Positions 1-11,871 are shown, counted from the first letter of the stretch. The stretch: 64,000 bases of DNA from Adineta ricciae (GCA_905250025.1 CAJNOJ010000186.1:1-64000); one strand, 5' to 3'. Notes: generated from the sequence alone by a model not told the origin. A program made the numbers and translations.

Positions 1-3000
1 GTGTCTCCGATGATTCGTACAACGGTAATTGTAATTTGAAACATGAATGATACAACATCAATCGTTCTAATAGTTTCGGTATTAAGAAAAATTCTTGGAC
101 TGTACATCCGTGATATTTCTTTTCTGTTCGCAGCTCATTTCGAACTTTTTGAATGAAATTCTCCACGACTCGTGCTGATTTTACGGTTGGCTCGGAATCA
201 AGCTTCAAACGTTGCATACTTATATTTTGTTTTATAAATTCGTCTAATGCTTTCTGTTTCAATCCTTCAATTTCACTCATAATCGCCATATTCTTCATGA
301 AATCATTTGTTTCCCTTTGTATATCTTTCCACGGCTCCAATAAGGTATCTTGAATACATGAGTCCTGTAGTGATAATAATATTTTTCGAAGATGTTCATC
401 GAATTGCTTCTTGTATTCAACTGTTTTCTCGCGTAAGAATTCGCCGAACAATTGCTTGTATTCGTGCCACGCCTGTGCACGAGTCTTCACTTTGCTCAAA
501 ACATCTTGCATCATGGTTTTCATCGTCCGATTCAGTTGACGCTGATAAAATTCTTTGGCGGATTTAGCTACATTTAATAACGTCCATATACGTCGAAGTA
601 CGGCTTTGAATTCATCGTGATGTTTAGGGAAACCGGTGATAACAACGATGTATTGTCCATCTTGTTTGTGAAAGAGTAGTTTTGGAATTCGATCGGCAAA
701 TGATGGGTCCAGAAGCAGAACTGCTTCTCTCAGCTTTTTCAAAATAAGGTGTTGTTTTGGTGTAAAGAAATCGTGTATGACTTCTTCTTGAATGTTTTTA
801 TATTCAGCTGATTTGATACTATTCGACAGTTTCTGGAGTCTCTCTTGTTTGCGTTTATTTTCATCCTGTTCTGCTTTCATACGTTCTAAGCATTCGAATA
901 GACTAGCTAACTCGTGTTCGTAGTTCGCTGATTGAACACTGCTCGACTCAAGCATACGCTGTACTTGATTTTGTTGTTGTTCAATTTGCTGTTCTAGTTG
1001 GTTATTTTTTTGTTTGAGTGCTATTAATTCATCATTCATCGCAGCTACTATTTTGTCATTCACGGATGGAGATGTTTTCTCATCTAGAGCGTTTTCTTTT
1101 GTGGAATAATCATTTGCGGCAGCTTCATTGATACAATCTTCGATGCTATTGTCGGCTAGTTCAGTAGAAGATGAACTACTTGACTTGGTTGTCACTGATT
1201 CTGTAGTTGTGACAGGAGTTGGTGAACAATCATCGTTCGAAATTATGTCGGCCGCAGGTTTAAGAAGATCAGAGATCGATCGTGGAATAGTAACTGGCGT
1301 TTCCAATGTCTGAAAGAAGAAAATGATTCTGTTCAAATATCTTTTCCGTAAGATCAGTTAGTAGTAGATGAAGGTTATTGCTTTTACCTTGTCTGAAGCA
1401 TCAATCTCTTCATCACCATCATCATACGGTATGGTATTATATACATCAGTGCCGTCATCGCCGTCGCCATCGTTATTAAAATTATCCAACTCTTCGTCGT
1501 CATCTTTTGTTAATGCGTGAGCCGTAGCTGCTGAGATTCGTTTGAAACGGGCAGTTGTTAATGGTACAGGATCCAAGTTCGCCAAAGTCTCATATTGATC
1601 AATACTAATTATTTTATCCCTATGTCTTGGATTGTTCGAGATCATTTTTGGTATCCACCGAATATACCCTCGAATGGTATTTTCACTATTGGCAAATGCA
1701 AACGTTTGAAGATTAAATGTTACTTCATCTTGGTCATACAGGGGTAATTTCAAAGTAACTTCTTTTCGTCGAAAACTCATCGTCTTTTCCAGCTGATCGC
1801 TTGTCCGCGCATCACAATAATACCATGAACTCAAATGAAGGACAAAAGTGCTGTCATATAGAATCGGTATTGGCCACATGTCTAGAGTGGAGCCAGATTT
1901 GCCCTGCGGATGTTGAAGAAACATGATTTGCCAAACGGCATAGCAGCCAAAGTTTAATATTGACGAGCCCCGACAACGAACCCACGCTAAGTTCTGTTTG
2001 TAGTCTTGATCTTTACCGGAACGTAAAAACTTAATCATCGAAACACTATAAACGCCTTTGCTGACAACCAGATGAATTTCTTGTTTGAATTTCTCTTCAG
2101 ATTCGATTGTCAGAGCCCTCTGTAATGTACCAGCTTCGGGCGCACTGAATTTATACCAGTTTTTGTCGGCACATGGTTTGTATTCCCAAAAGCAGTCGAC
2201 AATTCGTATTGCATCGTCATCAATAGGTTTTTCGGGTAAATCAATTGTCTGTAGCGAATAGCCAAGAACTAAATAATCATTAAAAAATTTCAAGATATTC
2301 TCTCGACTACGGGCATTCATGATGGGTGTTTCACAAGCATGGTTTAAAAGATAATAATTCGCCTTGTGTTCAACTAAATACTTCACTATTTGTAAATGTC
2401 CTTGAAAGCAAGCGCCATGCAATGCTGTTGAACCCGCCGTAGGATTCGCAGAGCAATCCTCAGTAGAAAATGTTGTGGCACCTGGCAGCGCTCGTGCAAT
2501 GTGTTGTTGGTTTTGTGCGTTCACTGAACATCGTCCGTCTTCGATCAGATACTTCACTACATGCATATGATTGTTTCGCGCAGCTGAATATAACAGTGTT
2601 GTACCGAAAAGACCGGATTTGTCCTTGAAATTCGGATATTTTTCAAGAAAACTTTTTACTTGTTCAAGTTTTCCATCCCATGCTGCTTGGAAACTTTTTA
2701 ACGAATGAAACACACCTTGTGCTTCGTATAGAAATGAATCGATTGTACTGACATTGAAAGAACTATTAAATTGATGGTTTTCATTGTTATAATCAAATTC
2801 GTATAAGAAATTCAACAGGTAATTTTTACAGTTGTCCAACCAACGAGGAATATCTTTTTTTTTCAAAATTTCTTCTATGTCGGTTTGTAGTTGTTGCATC
2901 ACATCCTGCTCTAACGCATCCAACGAGAATGAATGAGTATTCATATCCAACGCAGAGTTTGTCGAATGGCCATCGGAAGTGGCATCTACTTGCGAAGAAG

Positions 3001-3094
3001 GTACTGGCTTGAGTTTATTTATAGCCGCACTGAGTAGCGATATAATCTCCTGTAAACATTGTTCTAGTTTCAGTTGTCCTTCATGCCCAGGCAT
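1..3094 (-). CDS. Ankyrin-repeat protein with WWE-like domain and long coiled-coil C-terminal region (3' end outside window)
   Basis: Two exons are visible, 1388-3094 and 1-1309, joined by a 78-bp GT-AG intron in phase 0; the frame is still open at base 1, so the C-terminus is missing. Residues about 135-280 hold ankyrin repeats (for example the TALHGACFQGHLQIVKYL stretch). Residues about 300-376 look like a WWE domain, starting FWEYKP..NWYKFS and ending in WVRCRG; WWE domains of other proteins bind iso-ADP-ribose or ADP-ribose ends. An acidic D/E/N-rich patch closes exon 1. Exon 2 is Ser/Thr-rich, then Gln/Glu/Lys-rich coiled coil, then a mixed helical region without a recognised domain. The start is the first ATG in the frame. 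The WWE call rests on spacing and aromatic residues only. The gene fits the ADP-ribose theme of the window, but its function is unknown. Confidence 0.75.
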
Positions 3095-3323
3095 TTGTAT
3101 TTCCTGGAAGAGAAAAATTTACGACAGAAGTTACACAGGTTAAATCACGAATAAAAATTGTCGACATGCAATTCTCCTTATATAGATGATGAATGTATCG
3201 TTCTTGTTCTTCCTAGCTTACTCGCGAAAGCAACGTGCACATGGCGAAAGGCGCCAACTTGACTGTTCTGTTTTTCTCGACAATAATGGCATTTTTTTTT
3301 CTGAAATTTATGCGACGATAAGT

Positions 3324-4121
3324 TTATTTTTTATTGGCTGTGAATAGACGCTTAATAAAACATGTTTGAAATGAAAAACACACGAAAATGATGAGAATGT
3401 GGACGGATGCCCATCGATTGATCCAAAAGAAGGTTTCTTCTAGTAGATACAAATCTTTCTGATTCAGCATTTCAAGTTCGATTTGATGCTCGCGGGAGAC
3501 CATTATATGATGCGTGATTGATCTAATTGCATTCTAAAGAAAACATGGTATCGATTGTTGAACTCGTCGAAAGAGAAACTCTCTTACACGAGCAGCACTC
3601 GAGACATTATCGAAATGTTCAATCTCTTTGATCTTTTCTAATACTTTATCAACTTGATAAACATGAAGGAAGACAGACATGTACTTTCCATAATGGTCTG
3701 TAGTTTCATGATCCATACAGATATCGATCAACGCTAAAAATGTCTCAATACTCATTCGAATGGAATAGAAACGTTCGATCTTACTTGTTTCATTGATAGT
3801 CAAATCTAAATGACCTCGTTGGGGTGTTCGAGATAGAGCAAGCACACTTCCATTGTATGCATTTCGAAAAAAGGCGACGATACGATCATCAGGCGTATTA
3901 GCATTCAAGATTTCATACATGAAATAGATTCGGGAATCTTTTTCTAATAGTTCATGATAACATTCTTGAATACCCGGTTCAAGCCAAAATTTAAAACCGA
4001 TTTCTAATCAAGGATTCGAATGGCATCTATGTATAGCACAAAGGAAAACTTTACCTTTGATATGCTCGAGATCGCCCCGAATTAATGGGCAAATAAAAAG
4101 AGTGAAAATGATCACCTTCAT
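3324..4121 (-). CDS. TMED: p24/TMED (emp24/GOLD) family cargo receptor
   Basis: Three exons, 4055-4121, 3588-4003 and 3324-3533, split by introns of 51 and 54 bp, give 230 residues, the usual p24 size. The order is p24-like: N-terminal signal peptide (MKVIIFTLFICPLIRG), GOLD beta-sandwich (ECYHELL, then FMYEIL), coiled coil (VDKVLEKIKEIEHF), the REHQIELEMLNQ helix and one C-terminal transmembrane segment (WASVHILIIFVCFSF) with a short cytoplasmic tail FIKRLFTANKK. p24 proteins cycle between ER and Golgi and select cargo for COPII and COPI vesicles; the tail has dibasic character and aromatic residues. I start at the internal Met at 4121 because it opens directly into a signal peptide; an in-frame ATG at 4220 would add 33 residues. 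The last exon is needed to recover the membrane anchor. Confidence 0.8.
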
Positions 4122-4332
4122 TCTATCCTTGCACTCGTTACTGCATTGTGTTATAACAATATATTGATTCAAAACAAGAAACGAGTAGACCGTTTGTAAT
4201 AGAAAGAAACACGAGAACATGCTAAAACGATATTGATTTGAGGATTATATTTATATTAAAATCTAGGTTTCAAATAAACAACAACGAAAGGAATAAATAG
4301 GTAACAAGACGCGCAAAGTTTAGTTTCAATGC

Positions 4333-5082
4333 TTAAATTTGACCGGCACCACCATCGACGAAAAGTTCAATACCAGTAACATACGAACTATCACTTGACG
4401 CTAAAAATAGTGCAGCTTTAGCTATTTCACTTGATGTGCCAAGTCGATTCATCACAGTCAATGACGTCATTTTATCCACAATATTTTTCGACACTTCATC
4501 TGTTGGACCCAAGTTGTTCATCAAATATGTATCAACCGGACCTGGACTGATCGCATTGACTCGGATTTGACGATCTTTCAAATCCACACACCAGCAACGT
4601 GCAAATGATCGCACCGCAGCTTTACTCGAAAAATAAACACTTGACGCCAATCCACCTTTGATGGAAACTACGGATGCATTTAAGATAATGGAGGATCCAT
4701 TGTTTAACAATGGTAAAGCTTTTTGAACAGTAAAAAGAACACCCTTGACGTTAATGTTATACATGTTATCGAAAAATTCCTCCGTGATCTCGCTCAACGG
4801 CATTGCACCGGCGATACCTGCGTTGACGAAAAGTACATCTAATTTACCTTTTTCTCGTTTGATTATTTCATAAACACGATCGAGATCTTCTAGTTTCGAT
4901 GAATCAGCTCGAATACTGAATACATTTTGCCCAATTTGTTTCACTGCGGAATCGAGCAATTCTTGTCGACGACCGGTTATGAATACGAACGCACCTTCGG
5001 CAATAAATTCTTGAGCTGTTGCTAAACCAATCCCATCGGATCCACCTGTGATCAATGCAATTTTTCCATCGAGTTTACCCAT
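4333..5082 (-). CDS. Classical short-chain dehydrogenase/reductase (SDR)
   Basis: Single-exon gene of 249 residues, the standard length of a classical SDR. Visible motifs are the Rossmann dinucleotide-binding loop TGGSDGIG (residues 12-19), NAG (87-89), catalytic Ser137, and the YxxxK pair Tyr150/Lys154 (YFSSK), followed by SPGPV and a C-terminal DGG. The family performs NAD(P)-dependent oxidation or reduction of alcohols and ketones; the substrate cannot be read from sequence. The arginine pair after the first beta strands (TGRRQ) hints at NADPH preference, which is inference. The protein resembles bacterial and fungal SDRs, and the absence of introns is unlike the gene next to it, so horizontal acquisition is possible. 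The next gene upstream on the same strand is a tautomerase; the two may have arrived separately. Confidence 0.9.
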   Translation of the reverse strand: MGKLDGKIALITGGSDGIGLATAQEFIAEGAFVFITGRRQELLDSAVKQIGQNVFSIRADSSKLEDLDRVYEIIKREKGKLDVLFVNAGIAGAMPLSEITEEFFDNMYNINVKGVLFTVQKALPLLNNGSSIILNASVVSIKGGLASSVYFSSKAAVRSFARCWCVDLKDRQIRVNAISPGPVDTYLMNNLGPTDEVSKNIVDKMTSLTVMNRLGTSSEIAKAALFLASSDSSYVTGIELFVDGGAGQI

Positions 5083-5193
5083 GATCGAAAATATCTACAA
5101 ATAAGTTTTTTCTGATAGATATCGTTGAAAAAAGGTAAAGAGCAAGAAAAAAAATCATCGAAATGAAAAAAGTTCAGCGAATACAATGTCATG

Positions 5194-5666
5194 TTAATAA
5201 GGTATTGGCTTGTTCAATCGAGCCCATTCCTTTTCGATTTCTGGAAATTTTATTGGCGGGATGAGTCCGTTCTCCCGCCACATTTCCGGTGGGACTTCTT
5301 CCACGTGTACCTCAAAGAGCGAAATGATTAAACATACAATGAGATCATATTACATACTTCCCAATCATAACCTTTGTCTTTGATGAACGGCGCTATAGCC
5401 TCTTCATATTTCTCTGAAAATTCGGCCTTCCGCTGATCATTTGGAAGCTGTCGTGCGAGATGTTGAACAACGATTCGAATGAATTTGTCTGTTGATTGGC
5501 CACCGACGAAAAAGGAATCCTTTTCAATGGGAGTAAACAGAATAACGACATAAAATGCCGGTAAGCCACGATTGGTATAAAGTTTCGTTATACGTTCAGA
5601 AAGTGATGTCTTCTCGGCGACTGAAAAAGCACCTGGCGGATGAAATATTCGATGTAATGGCATTTT
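5194..5666 (-). CDS. cis-CaaD-like tautomerase (Tautomerase_3 family)
   Basis: Two exons, 5358-5666 and 5194-5310, with a 47-bp intron in phase 0; 141 residues, the expected length. I start at the internal ATG at 5666, not the in-frame ATG at 5690, because this places a proline second (MPLHRIFHPPG). In the 4-oxalocrotonate tautomerase superfamily the processed N-terminal Pro1 is the catalytic base. An arginine in IVVQHLAR and a glutamate in WRENGLIPP sit where cis-3-chloroacrylic acid dehalogenase carries catalytic Arg and Glu residues (alignment from memory). The position of its His28 is occupied by Tyr here, so dehalogenase activity is doubtful and plain tautomerase activity more likely. 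The family is mainly fungal and bacterial, suggesting horizontal transfer, although this copy has gained a typical short intron. Confidence 0.85.
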
Positions 5667-6126
5667 GTTTGGGATGCATAACCCAACCAAAAAGTTGAGA
5701 TTTTATACTGTCGAATTTTACGCTTCGTCATCATGCATATGCAATTAAATACTTTATTCTTTTCTTGTCATATGTTCGTTCGGTAGACGTGCACACAGTA
5801 TATACGAGAGAAATGCCTAGTCATCATGTATCTAGCTAAACGGATGAGATACACTACAAGGCGTCTAAATAATAAGTATATGAGAGTTCGATATTAACAA
5901 TTCTTTTCTTGCTTTCTGTCTTTTACTTCAATCAAGACCTTGGCGGTCTCTTCTTAACGAGATGGGATGTTAATCCAAAATTAATTGTACTTTAGCTTTA
6001 AAAGATAGCCATGAAACATGAAACTCAGTCGAGATATGAATATCATGGTTGCATGACTATGCAAATAGGTGGGGAAAAGTATAAGAATTCAGTTTTGAAT
6101 AGTTCTATAACACACCAACGCAGCTC
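5667..6126. other. Intergenic region between divergent tautomerase and GPCR genes
   Basis: No coding potential seen. It is AT-rich and must hold the promoters of both flanking genes. A TATA-like element (TATAAG) at about 6080 lies 45 bp before the GPCR start codon. Confidence 0.5.
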
Positions 6127-7160
6127 ATGTCTTCTTCATCGGCAGTAGTTGAAATTCTTGTCATAATACAACGTGACTTCCGTTATATAAATTACCTTGT
6201 TTTCACTGCTGGCCTCATCGGCAATATTCTCAATATCCTAGTCTTTACTAGATTGAAGCTCTTTCGTAGAAATCGTTGTGCGTTTTACTTAACCGTCGAA
6301 TCCGTCGTCAGTATTATTATACTAGTAATTTATTTCATCTATCAAATCGTCCAGATAACAGATTCACGTGACATAGTCAACACTTCATTGATAGCGTGTA
6401 AACTGAAAACTACTCTAAATCAATCTGCGCGTCTTCTCATCGGTTCAATTGTCTGCTTCGAAGCATTGGATCAATATCTTTCTACACATCACCGACCACA
6501 TCTACGACAACTCATCACTCTCAAACTTGCACGAGTCCTCGTCATCTTCTCAGCTACTCTCTGGACTATACAAACAATTCCATATATCATCTTCTTTGAC
6601 ATTGTTCCCTCGTTTGGCTGCATCATCACCAATCAATCTTTGGTTTACTATTATTCATATGTATATTACATCTTTCTCAATGGTTTGTTACCTATCTGCA
6701 CTGCATCTGTGTTCAGTTTGTTGGCTTATCGAAATGCCCGTCATTTGATTCGTCGTCAAGTGGCAATCGAAAGACGTCGACTTGATCATCAAATGACAGC
6801 AATGATCTTTGCGCGAGTGATAATGTTTGTTGTTGTGTCACTTCCATACACAATCTTTCGAGTCTATATTTTGAACAATAATACATCGCAGCTGGAAACT
6901 TTTCGGTACGCGACTGATGGTCTGGTTTCAACAATTGTGACTTCATTACTTCTCTTGACTTATGCGGTAAGATTTCATTTGAATCATACGTATGAATTAC
7001 CTTTTTAAACTTTTAGATGACCTTTTATCTGTTCTTGTTAACATCATCCCGTTTCCGTCGACAAGTGAAAACCGTTCTGTCAAAGCGGTGTATACAATCG
7101 GTGAGAAACTGGTGTCGAGTTACTCGAAATCTGCGACACATTCCGAACGCCACTTCATAG
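6127..7160 (+). CDS. Rhodopsin-like 7TM receptor, array copy 1
   Basis: Two exons, 6127-6966 and 7017-7160, with a 50-bp phase-0 intron inside TM7; 327 residues. Seven hydrophobic segments can be counted. TM1 carries GNILNILVFTRLKLF, TM3 begins after a Cys (CKLKTTL) that can pair with the extracellular-loop-2 Cys (SFGCIITNQS), and the cytoplasmic end of TM3 reads ALDQYLS where class A receptors have DRY. Exon 2 supplies the end of TM7 and a basic tail (FRRQVK) in place of a canonical NPxxY. It belongs to a bdelloid-type orphan or peptide-receptor-like group; the ligand is unknown. Residues about 95-255 are almost identical to copy 2 while the ends differ strongly, which suggests gene conversion. 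Confidence 0.85.
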
Positions 7161-7580
7161 GTATATATGAAGATGTTGATTAAGAAGCATGTTTCTATAT
7201 TCTAGCCTTTCTCGGCATCTACTGTCACATTTCCCATACTGCGGCTGGTTCTTCTGATTAAAATAAAGTAAAGCAAATAATATGATTTCACTACTCGGAA
7301 GTTTCCAAGTACAAACTGGTAGTCACAGCTTTTATTTAACTTCGATTTATATATTTCTTATCTATCATGTTTCTTCATATCTTTTATACGTGCATGATAT
7401 TCTCGGGAATCAGTGACTAAATACGCCATGACTTTCGTTATTCGATTTGTGGTGTAATACGTGTCGTAAATCCGTAGAAGGAATTGGACGACTATAAAAA
7501 GCTGTGCACATTTGCGTTTTATTTCAGCTCCCATTTGGATAAGATCAGTAGACTTTGCCTGTACATCGTCAGTTATCGTC
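7161..7580. other. Intergenic region upstream of the membrane ART gene
   Basis: No gene seen. A TATA-like box lies at 7493-7499 and a 3' splice site without an obvious donor at 7526-7527, both placed as expected for the ART gene start at 7581. Confidence 0.5.
7493..7499 (+). promoter_or_regulatory. Candidate TATA box of the membrane ART gene
   Basis: TATAAAA, 82 bp before the chosen ATG at 7581. A start site 25-35 bp downstream would leave a short leader containing the orphan 3' splice site at 7526-7527. Positional evidence only. Confidence 0.35.
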
Positions 7581-9224
7581 ATGGACGAGCTTTCTCAATT
7601 TCAGTCGCAAATAGACGTCAGGAAAAATGTTGACCGACGCTTAATTATCGAGCTCATATGTTCTTCTGAAGGGAATAAAGCAGAAAACGGTATGTCCGAA
7701 CTTGGTATTATCAAAATTCCAAATATTGAAGAGCACGAGGAGAATGACAAAAAACTAAGTAAAGATTTCAAGGGTTGGACAGCAAAATCGTCGAGAACGG
7801 AGTATGTTTTTTGTGAAGATTATGACGAATGCATGCGGCACATAAATTCTTGCCGGAGAAGACGGGTTATTCTTATAGTATCTGGTTCCCATGACAACGA
7901 CAATGCACGCATGAAACAATTCAGAAGATCTCGTAAAGTTGCAAGAATCTATCAACGTTTATCTCCAAAACAACTGCAACCATTGCCGAAACACCGATTA
8001 TTCAACAACCCATTCTCCAGTCAAAGCAGACTGCCAATACATGTAATGGGTACCCTTGCACAAAAATTGGACAACAGCAGCCAGATGCAGCTAATTCAAA
8101 TACTATTCAATCAATTTATCGTGGCTCTTCCAAAGCGTGATGAAGCTACGAGAGAATTCTTTGAATTCTGTCGTAAGAAATACAACAATGAAGAAGTTAG
8201 CTTGAAAAAAATTCGTAGATACGAAAAGAATTACCATCCAGAAAAAGCTATCGAGTTGTATACAGATCCTGACAATCTTATCAACGTGCTGGTCTGCACC
8301 ACATGTTCTAGCTTTAATTTTAACGATTTTTTCAAAATTCGATTGATTCTTCATGATCTTCACGCACAATTAAAAAAACTACATGATGAACAGTTATCAG
8401 AGTGGCCAGAAACGCCATTAGACCTGTATCGAGGTAAATGCATAGCAAAACAAGAACTAGACCAGCTTCTAAATGTCGGGGTACATGTAATGACAAGAAA
8501 CATCTTGTCTTCTACAACTGATTTACAGGTGGCAAATTTTTTCGCTTGTGAAGGTCAAGGTGATAAAGACAAGTTGTCTGTTACCTTCCACATGCGTATT
8601 GATCGCGAAGAAGGTGCATCGAAACCAATAGCGTCCGTCGACAGGCAAAGCAGTATGAAGGGCGAGTGCGAAGTCATACTGCCTATGGGTATTGTATTTC
8701 GCATCGAATCTTACGCAAAAGATGACGCCAAGAATTCAGCACGAGTAAACATGGTTCGTGGTAAAGCCGAACAGAACATCGAGAAACAATGCAATCGTCT
8801 CTCACTCTTCATTGCTGCAGCAGGAGCTACTACAATCGGCGTATCACTCGTTGCTCTGTTTCTGCAGTCTATGGAAGGCAGTGAATACTATGGAGAATAT
8901 TCTAAACTGATGGTTCGTGCAGTTGAATCCGAAAAGGCAGAATTACTTGACCAAGTTCGCAGTGTGATCAACAGAGATTATCTCACCGATATAGTAAGTT
9001 GTGAAATGCACAGCTTCGAGATATAACATTTTTGTTCATTGATTTAGGAACAGCTCGAAATTAATGAGCTGGTAACGACTATTAAAGGCAATATCCTAAA
9101 TGCCGTAACAGACGTCATCCCGATCGATCCAAATTTCGTGCCACCAATCAACACTGAACTACGTGACATTGAACCACCTTCTTGGAATCGATTTTGGTCG
9201 AACTTAAAAAATAAATTTTCATAA
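7581..9224 (+). CDS. R-S-E type mono-ADP-ribosyltransferase with C-terminal membrane segment
   Basis: Two exons, 7581-8993 and 9048-9224, with a 54-bp phase-0 intron; 529 residues. The ART core shows the full R-S-E triad: Arg284 in DLYRG, the LSSTTD Ser/Thr motif (residues 309-314) and the ExE pair Glu362/Glu364 in GECEVILP. The double-glutamate form is typical of arginine-modifying ARTs, which move ADP-ribose from NAD+ to a protein. A hydrophobic segment at residues about 407-429 (FIAAAGATTIGVSLVALF) should anchor the protein, followed by a Trp-rich tail. The first 200 residues match no family I know. The start at 7581 was preferred to the in-frame ATG at 7512, which lies before a 3' splice site (7526-7527). 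It sits between two members of the GPCR array. Confidence 0.85.
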
Positions 9225-9916
9225 ATATGGCGTTTGTTATTTAATCTGAAAAACATTTTCAATATATTTTCCTAGCTACACTAGGTTTCCTCATTAGTAT
9301 CGTTTAATGAACTCTATTAGACGATTTCAACGCTTCGAATTGTCTCATCTCAGGCATGTACAAAGTGGATTGAGTGATAATGAGAACAATTCATCGAAAA
9401 AAAAACATGCTTCTTTCTTTCATTTTCTAGAATAAACATGATTCTTTTCTGCATTTCATATTCTTCTGATTTAACCGTGCCTTTTCGCATTACAGAAACG
9501 GCCTCTGTGATTAATAAAGTGTACTTTTTTTCTACTATCTATTTGAAATCATAGTACGCAATTTGGTTCTTTTTATTTGAATACAGCATTAATGCTGAAA
9601 GAATAGAGCAACTGATTGTACTTCATTAGCAATCATGCATTATGATGAATGTCATTTGACGTTCTTTTACTTTTGAACACTTATTTCATCGGTTGCGTGT
9701 GCAAGTGCATACTCTGGAAAAAACCTCGCATCGCTCTGATGGAGAGAAGTCTTCATTCTTACAGATAAAAGCTATAGACACGGCTGTTTCAGGATAAAAA
9801 CCTATTATTTTGTATAAAAAGAATATAACTTACTTGACTGGAGGATTGTCGACAGTGAATTCTTATTTCTTGTTGTTGAAGTAACAGTGGTTTATTTAGA
9901 GGCAAAATTTTTGCTG
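9225..9916. other. Intergenic region upstream of GPCR copy 2
   Basis: AT-rich with no gene seen. A TATA-like box (TATAAAAA) at 9813-9820 and a possible 3' splice site at 9898-9899 precede the GPCR start at 9917. Confidence 0.45.
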
Positions 9917-10968
9917 ATGGTTCGATCTGTAACTGAGATTGATGGATGGATAGAAAATTGGGTCTTGTATGTAATTAATATCATCCTCTGTATTGGAATC
10001 GTCGGTAATTTCCTCAATATTATTGTTTTCGCCAAACTTAAGCTTTTTCGTGGAAACCGTTCTGCATTCTATTTGACTGCGGAATCTGTTGTGAACATAT
10101 ATCTTCTCTTCGATACTGTGTTACCTATGCTATTTCAAACGATTTATCACGTTTATCCTGAAAATGTATCGTTGCTTTGGTGTAAATTGAAAACTACTCT
10201 AAATCAATCTGCGCGTCTTCTCATCGGTTCAATTGTTTGCTTCGAAGCATTGGATCAATATTTTTCTACACATCACCGATCACATCTACGACAACTCATC
10301 ACTCTCAAACTTGCACGATTCCTGGTCATCTTCTCAGCTACTCTCTGGACTATACAAACAATTCCATATATCATCTTCTTTGACATTGTTCCCTCGTTTG
10401 GCTGCATCATCACTAATCAGTCTTTGGTTTACTACTATTCATACGTTTATTACATCTTTCTCAATGGTTTGTTACCTATCTGCATTGCATCTGTGTTCAG
10501 TTTGTTGGCTTATCGAAATGTTCGCCATATAATTCGCCGTCAACTACCAATCGAAAGACGCCGACTCGATCGTCAAATGACAGCAATGATCTTTGCGCGA
10601 GTGATAATGTTTGTTGTTGTATCACTTCCATACACAATCTTTCGAGTCTATATTTTGAATCTGAACGGATTGGTGATAGATAGTGCTCACATTGCGGTTA
10701 ATCAGTTAGCGCTCACAATGGCAACGACATTACTTCTTGGAAATTATTCGGTAAAACTGCTTTAGTATGGAGTATATTATGTTTTATTTTTCTCTAGCTG
10801 AGCTTCTACGTATTTGTGGTAATCTCTACGCGATATCATCGACAAGTGAAGTATGTGTTGCTGAAACGATGTTGGCATTCATTGAAACAGTGCTGGCAGT
10901 TTGACGAAAACAAAATTCATCCAGAAAATAATATTTCCAATGCGCATAGAGAGGAGCTCATAGAGTAG
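9917..10968 (+). CDS. Rhodopsin-like 7TM receptor, array copy 2
   Basis: Two exons, 9917-10750 and 10798-10968, with a 47-bp phase-0 intron at the same place in TM7 as the other copies; 334 residues. Seven hydrophobic helices are visible, with GNFLNIIVFAKLKLF in TM1, the TM3 end FEALDQYFS (DQY in place of DRY), Cys in extracellular loop 2, and a TM7 end LSFYVFVVIS without NPxxY. Residues about 90-250 are nearly identical to copy 1 at the nucleotide level, including silent positions, while the N-terminal third matches neither neighbour closely. The third cytoplasmic loop is basic (IRRQLPIERRRLDRQ). The ATG at 9917 is the first in frame and opens an uncharged-to-hydrophobic N-terminus without a signal peptide, as usual for class A receptors. 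Confidence 0.85.
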
Positions 10969-11215
10969 CAGTGGCATGATGTGAACGAAAAAGTAAATGC
11001 GATATTTTCAAAATTCATAGATGAATAAGACATATATCCATTTGCAATTAAAAACTTTACTTCATTGGTGCGCGAAAATAAACTATCACTTAAACACAAC
11101 ATACGGTGCTGCTTAAAGCTTTCCTTCTCAGATCACTGCAAAGAACAGATGAAACTCAATTCATCATTGTCATTGTATCATCCCGTACAATTGATCCTCA
11201 GTACATTAAAAGCAA
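10798..11215 (+). repeat. Duplicated GPCR 3' exon and flank (unit A)
   Basis: The last exon of GPCR copy 2 and about 250 bp after it recur, diverged, at about 14340-14770. The flank shares blocks such as AATTAAAAACTTTA and AAAATAAACT in the same order. This marks an old direct duplication that included non-coding DNA. Confidence 0.65.
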
Positions 11216-11871
11216 TAATGATGAACATAGAAATCGCCATCTTCAATAAACTTTCAACAAAAGTCATGAAAATTTGGATGATCTCGAGAAGAGACAGAAC
11301 AGAAGCGATTCTAGTCCATTCCCAACTGCGTACTAATTATATCTGGCTGATAGTGTGAGGCGTCAAGACTCAGATACGACAAACCTCATGAGCAACGATG
11401 CATAATATCTCCAGAGTGTTTCTTATCAAAAGATTTCATAAGGTCTATGGATATTCTACTTTCTGACAACTTCATCTACCATGATGCTGCCATATATTCA
11501 ATGGCTTTTCATTTGTGCATCACTTTCACCCACATCCTGTTGTTAGTTTTTATTCGTAACTCCTAAAGACGGATTCACGCTAAAAAGCACATAAATGATG
11601 TATTAATGAATATAAAAACTATAAATCTTCTGAGTAATTTTACATAAGTGAATTTTAATTAAAAAAAATGAAAAGAATTGAACAGAAGAAAGTACTTTAT
11701 ATAGTCAATAACGTTTCGTTGTGGAAACGCAATCGAATGTCTTCTGAGATATTGAAGAATAAAATTCTTTGCACTTTGATATATTTTGCTTATCACTCCA
11801 TATTGCTATCATCCCTTTTTGAATGTGACAAACAATCTTAGAGACGTTCCTTTGGCATCTGATGCTTTCGT
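11216..11871. other. Non-coding region
   Basis: No credible gene on either strand; short open frames lack composition or splice support. The start may be decayed continuation of the duplicated GPCR flank. Confidence 0.4.

Noticed and set aside
4122-4220. Longer N-terminus for the TMED protein from the ATG at 4220
   Set aside because: The internal ATG at 4121 gives a normal signal peptide; the extension would bury it.
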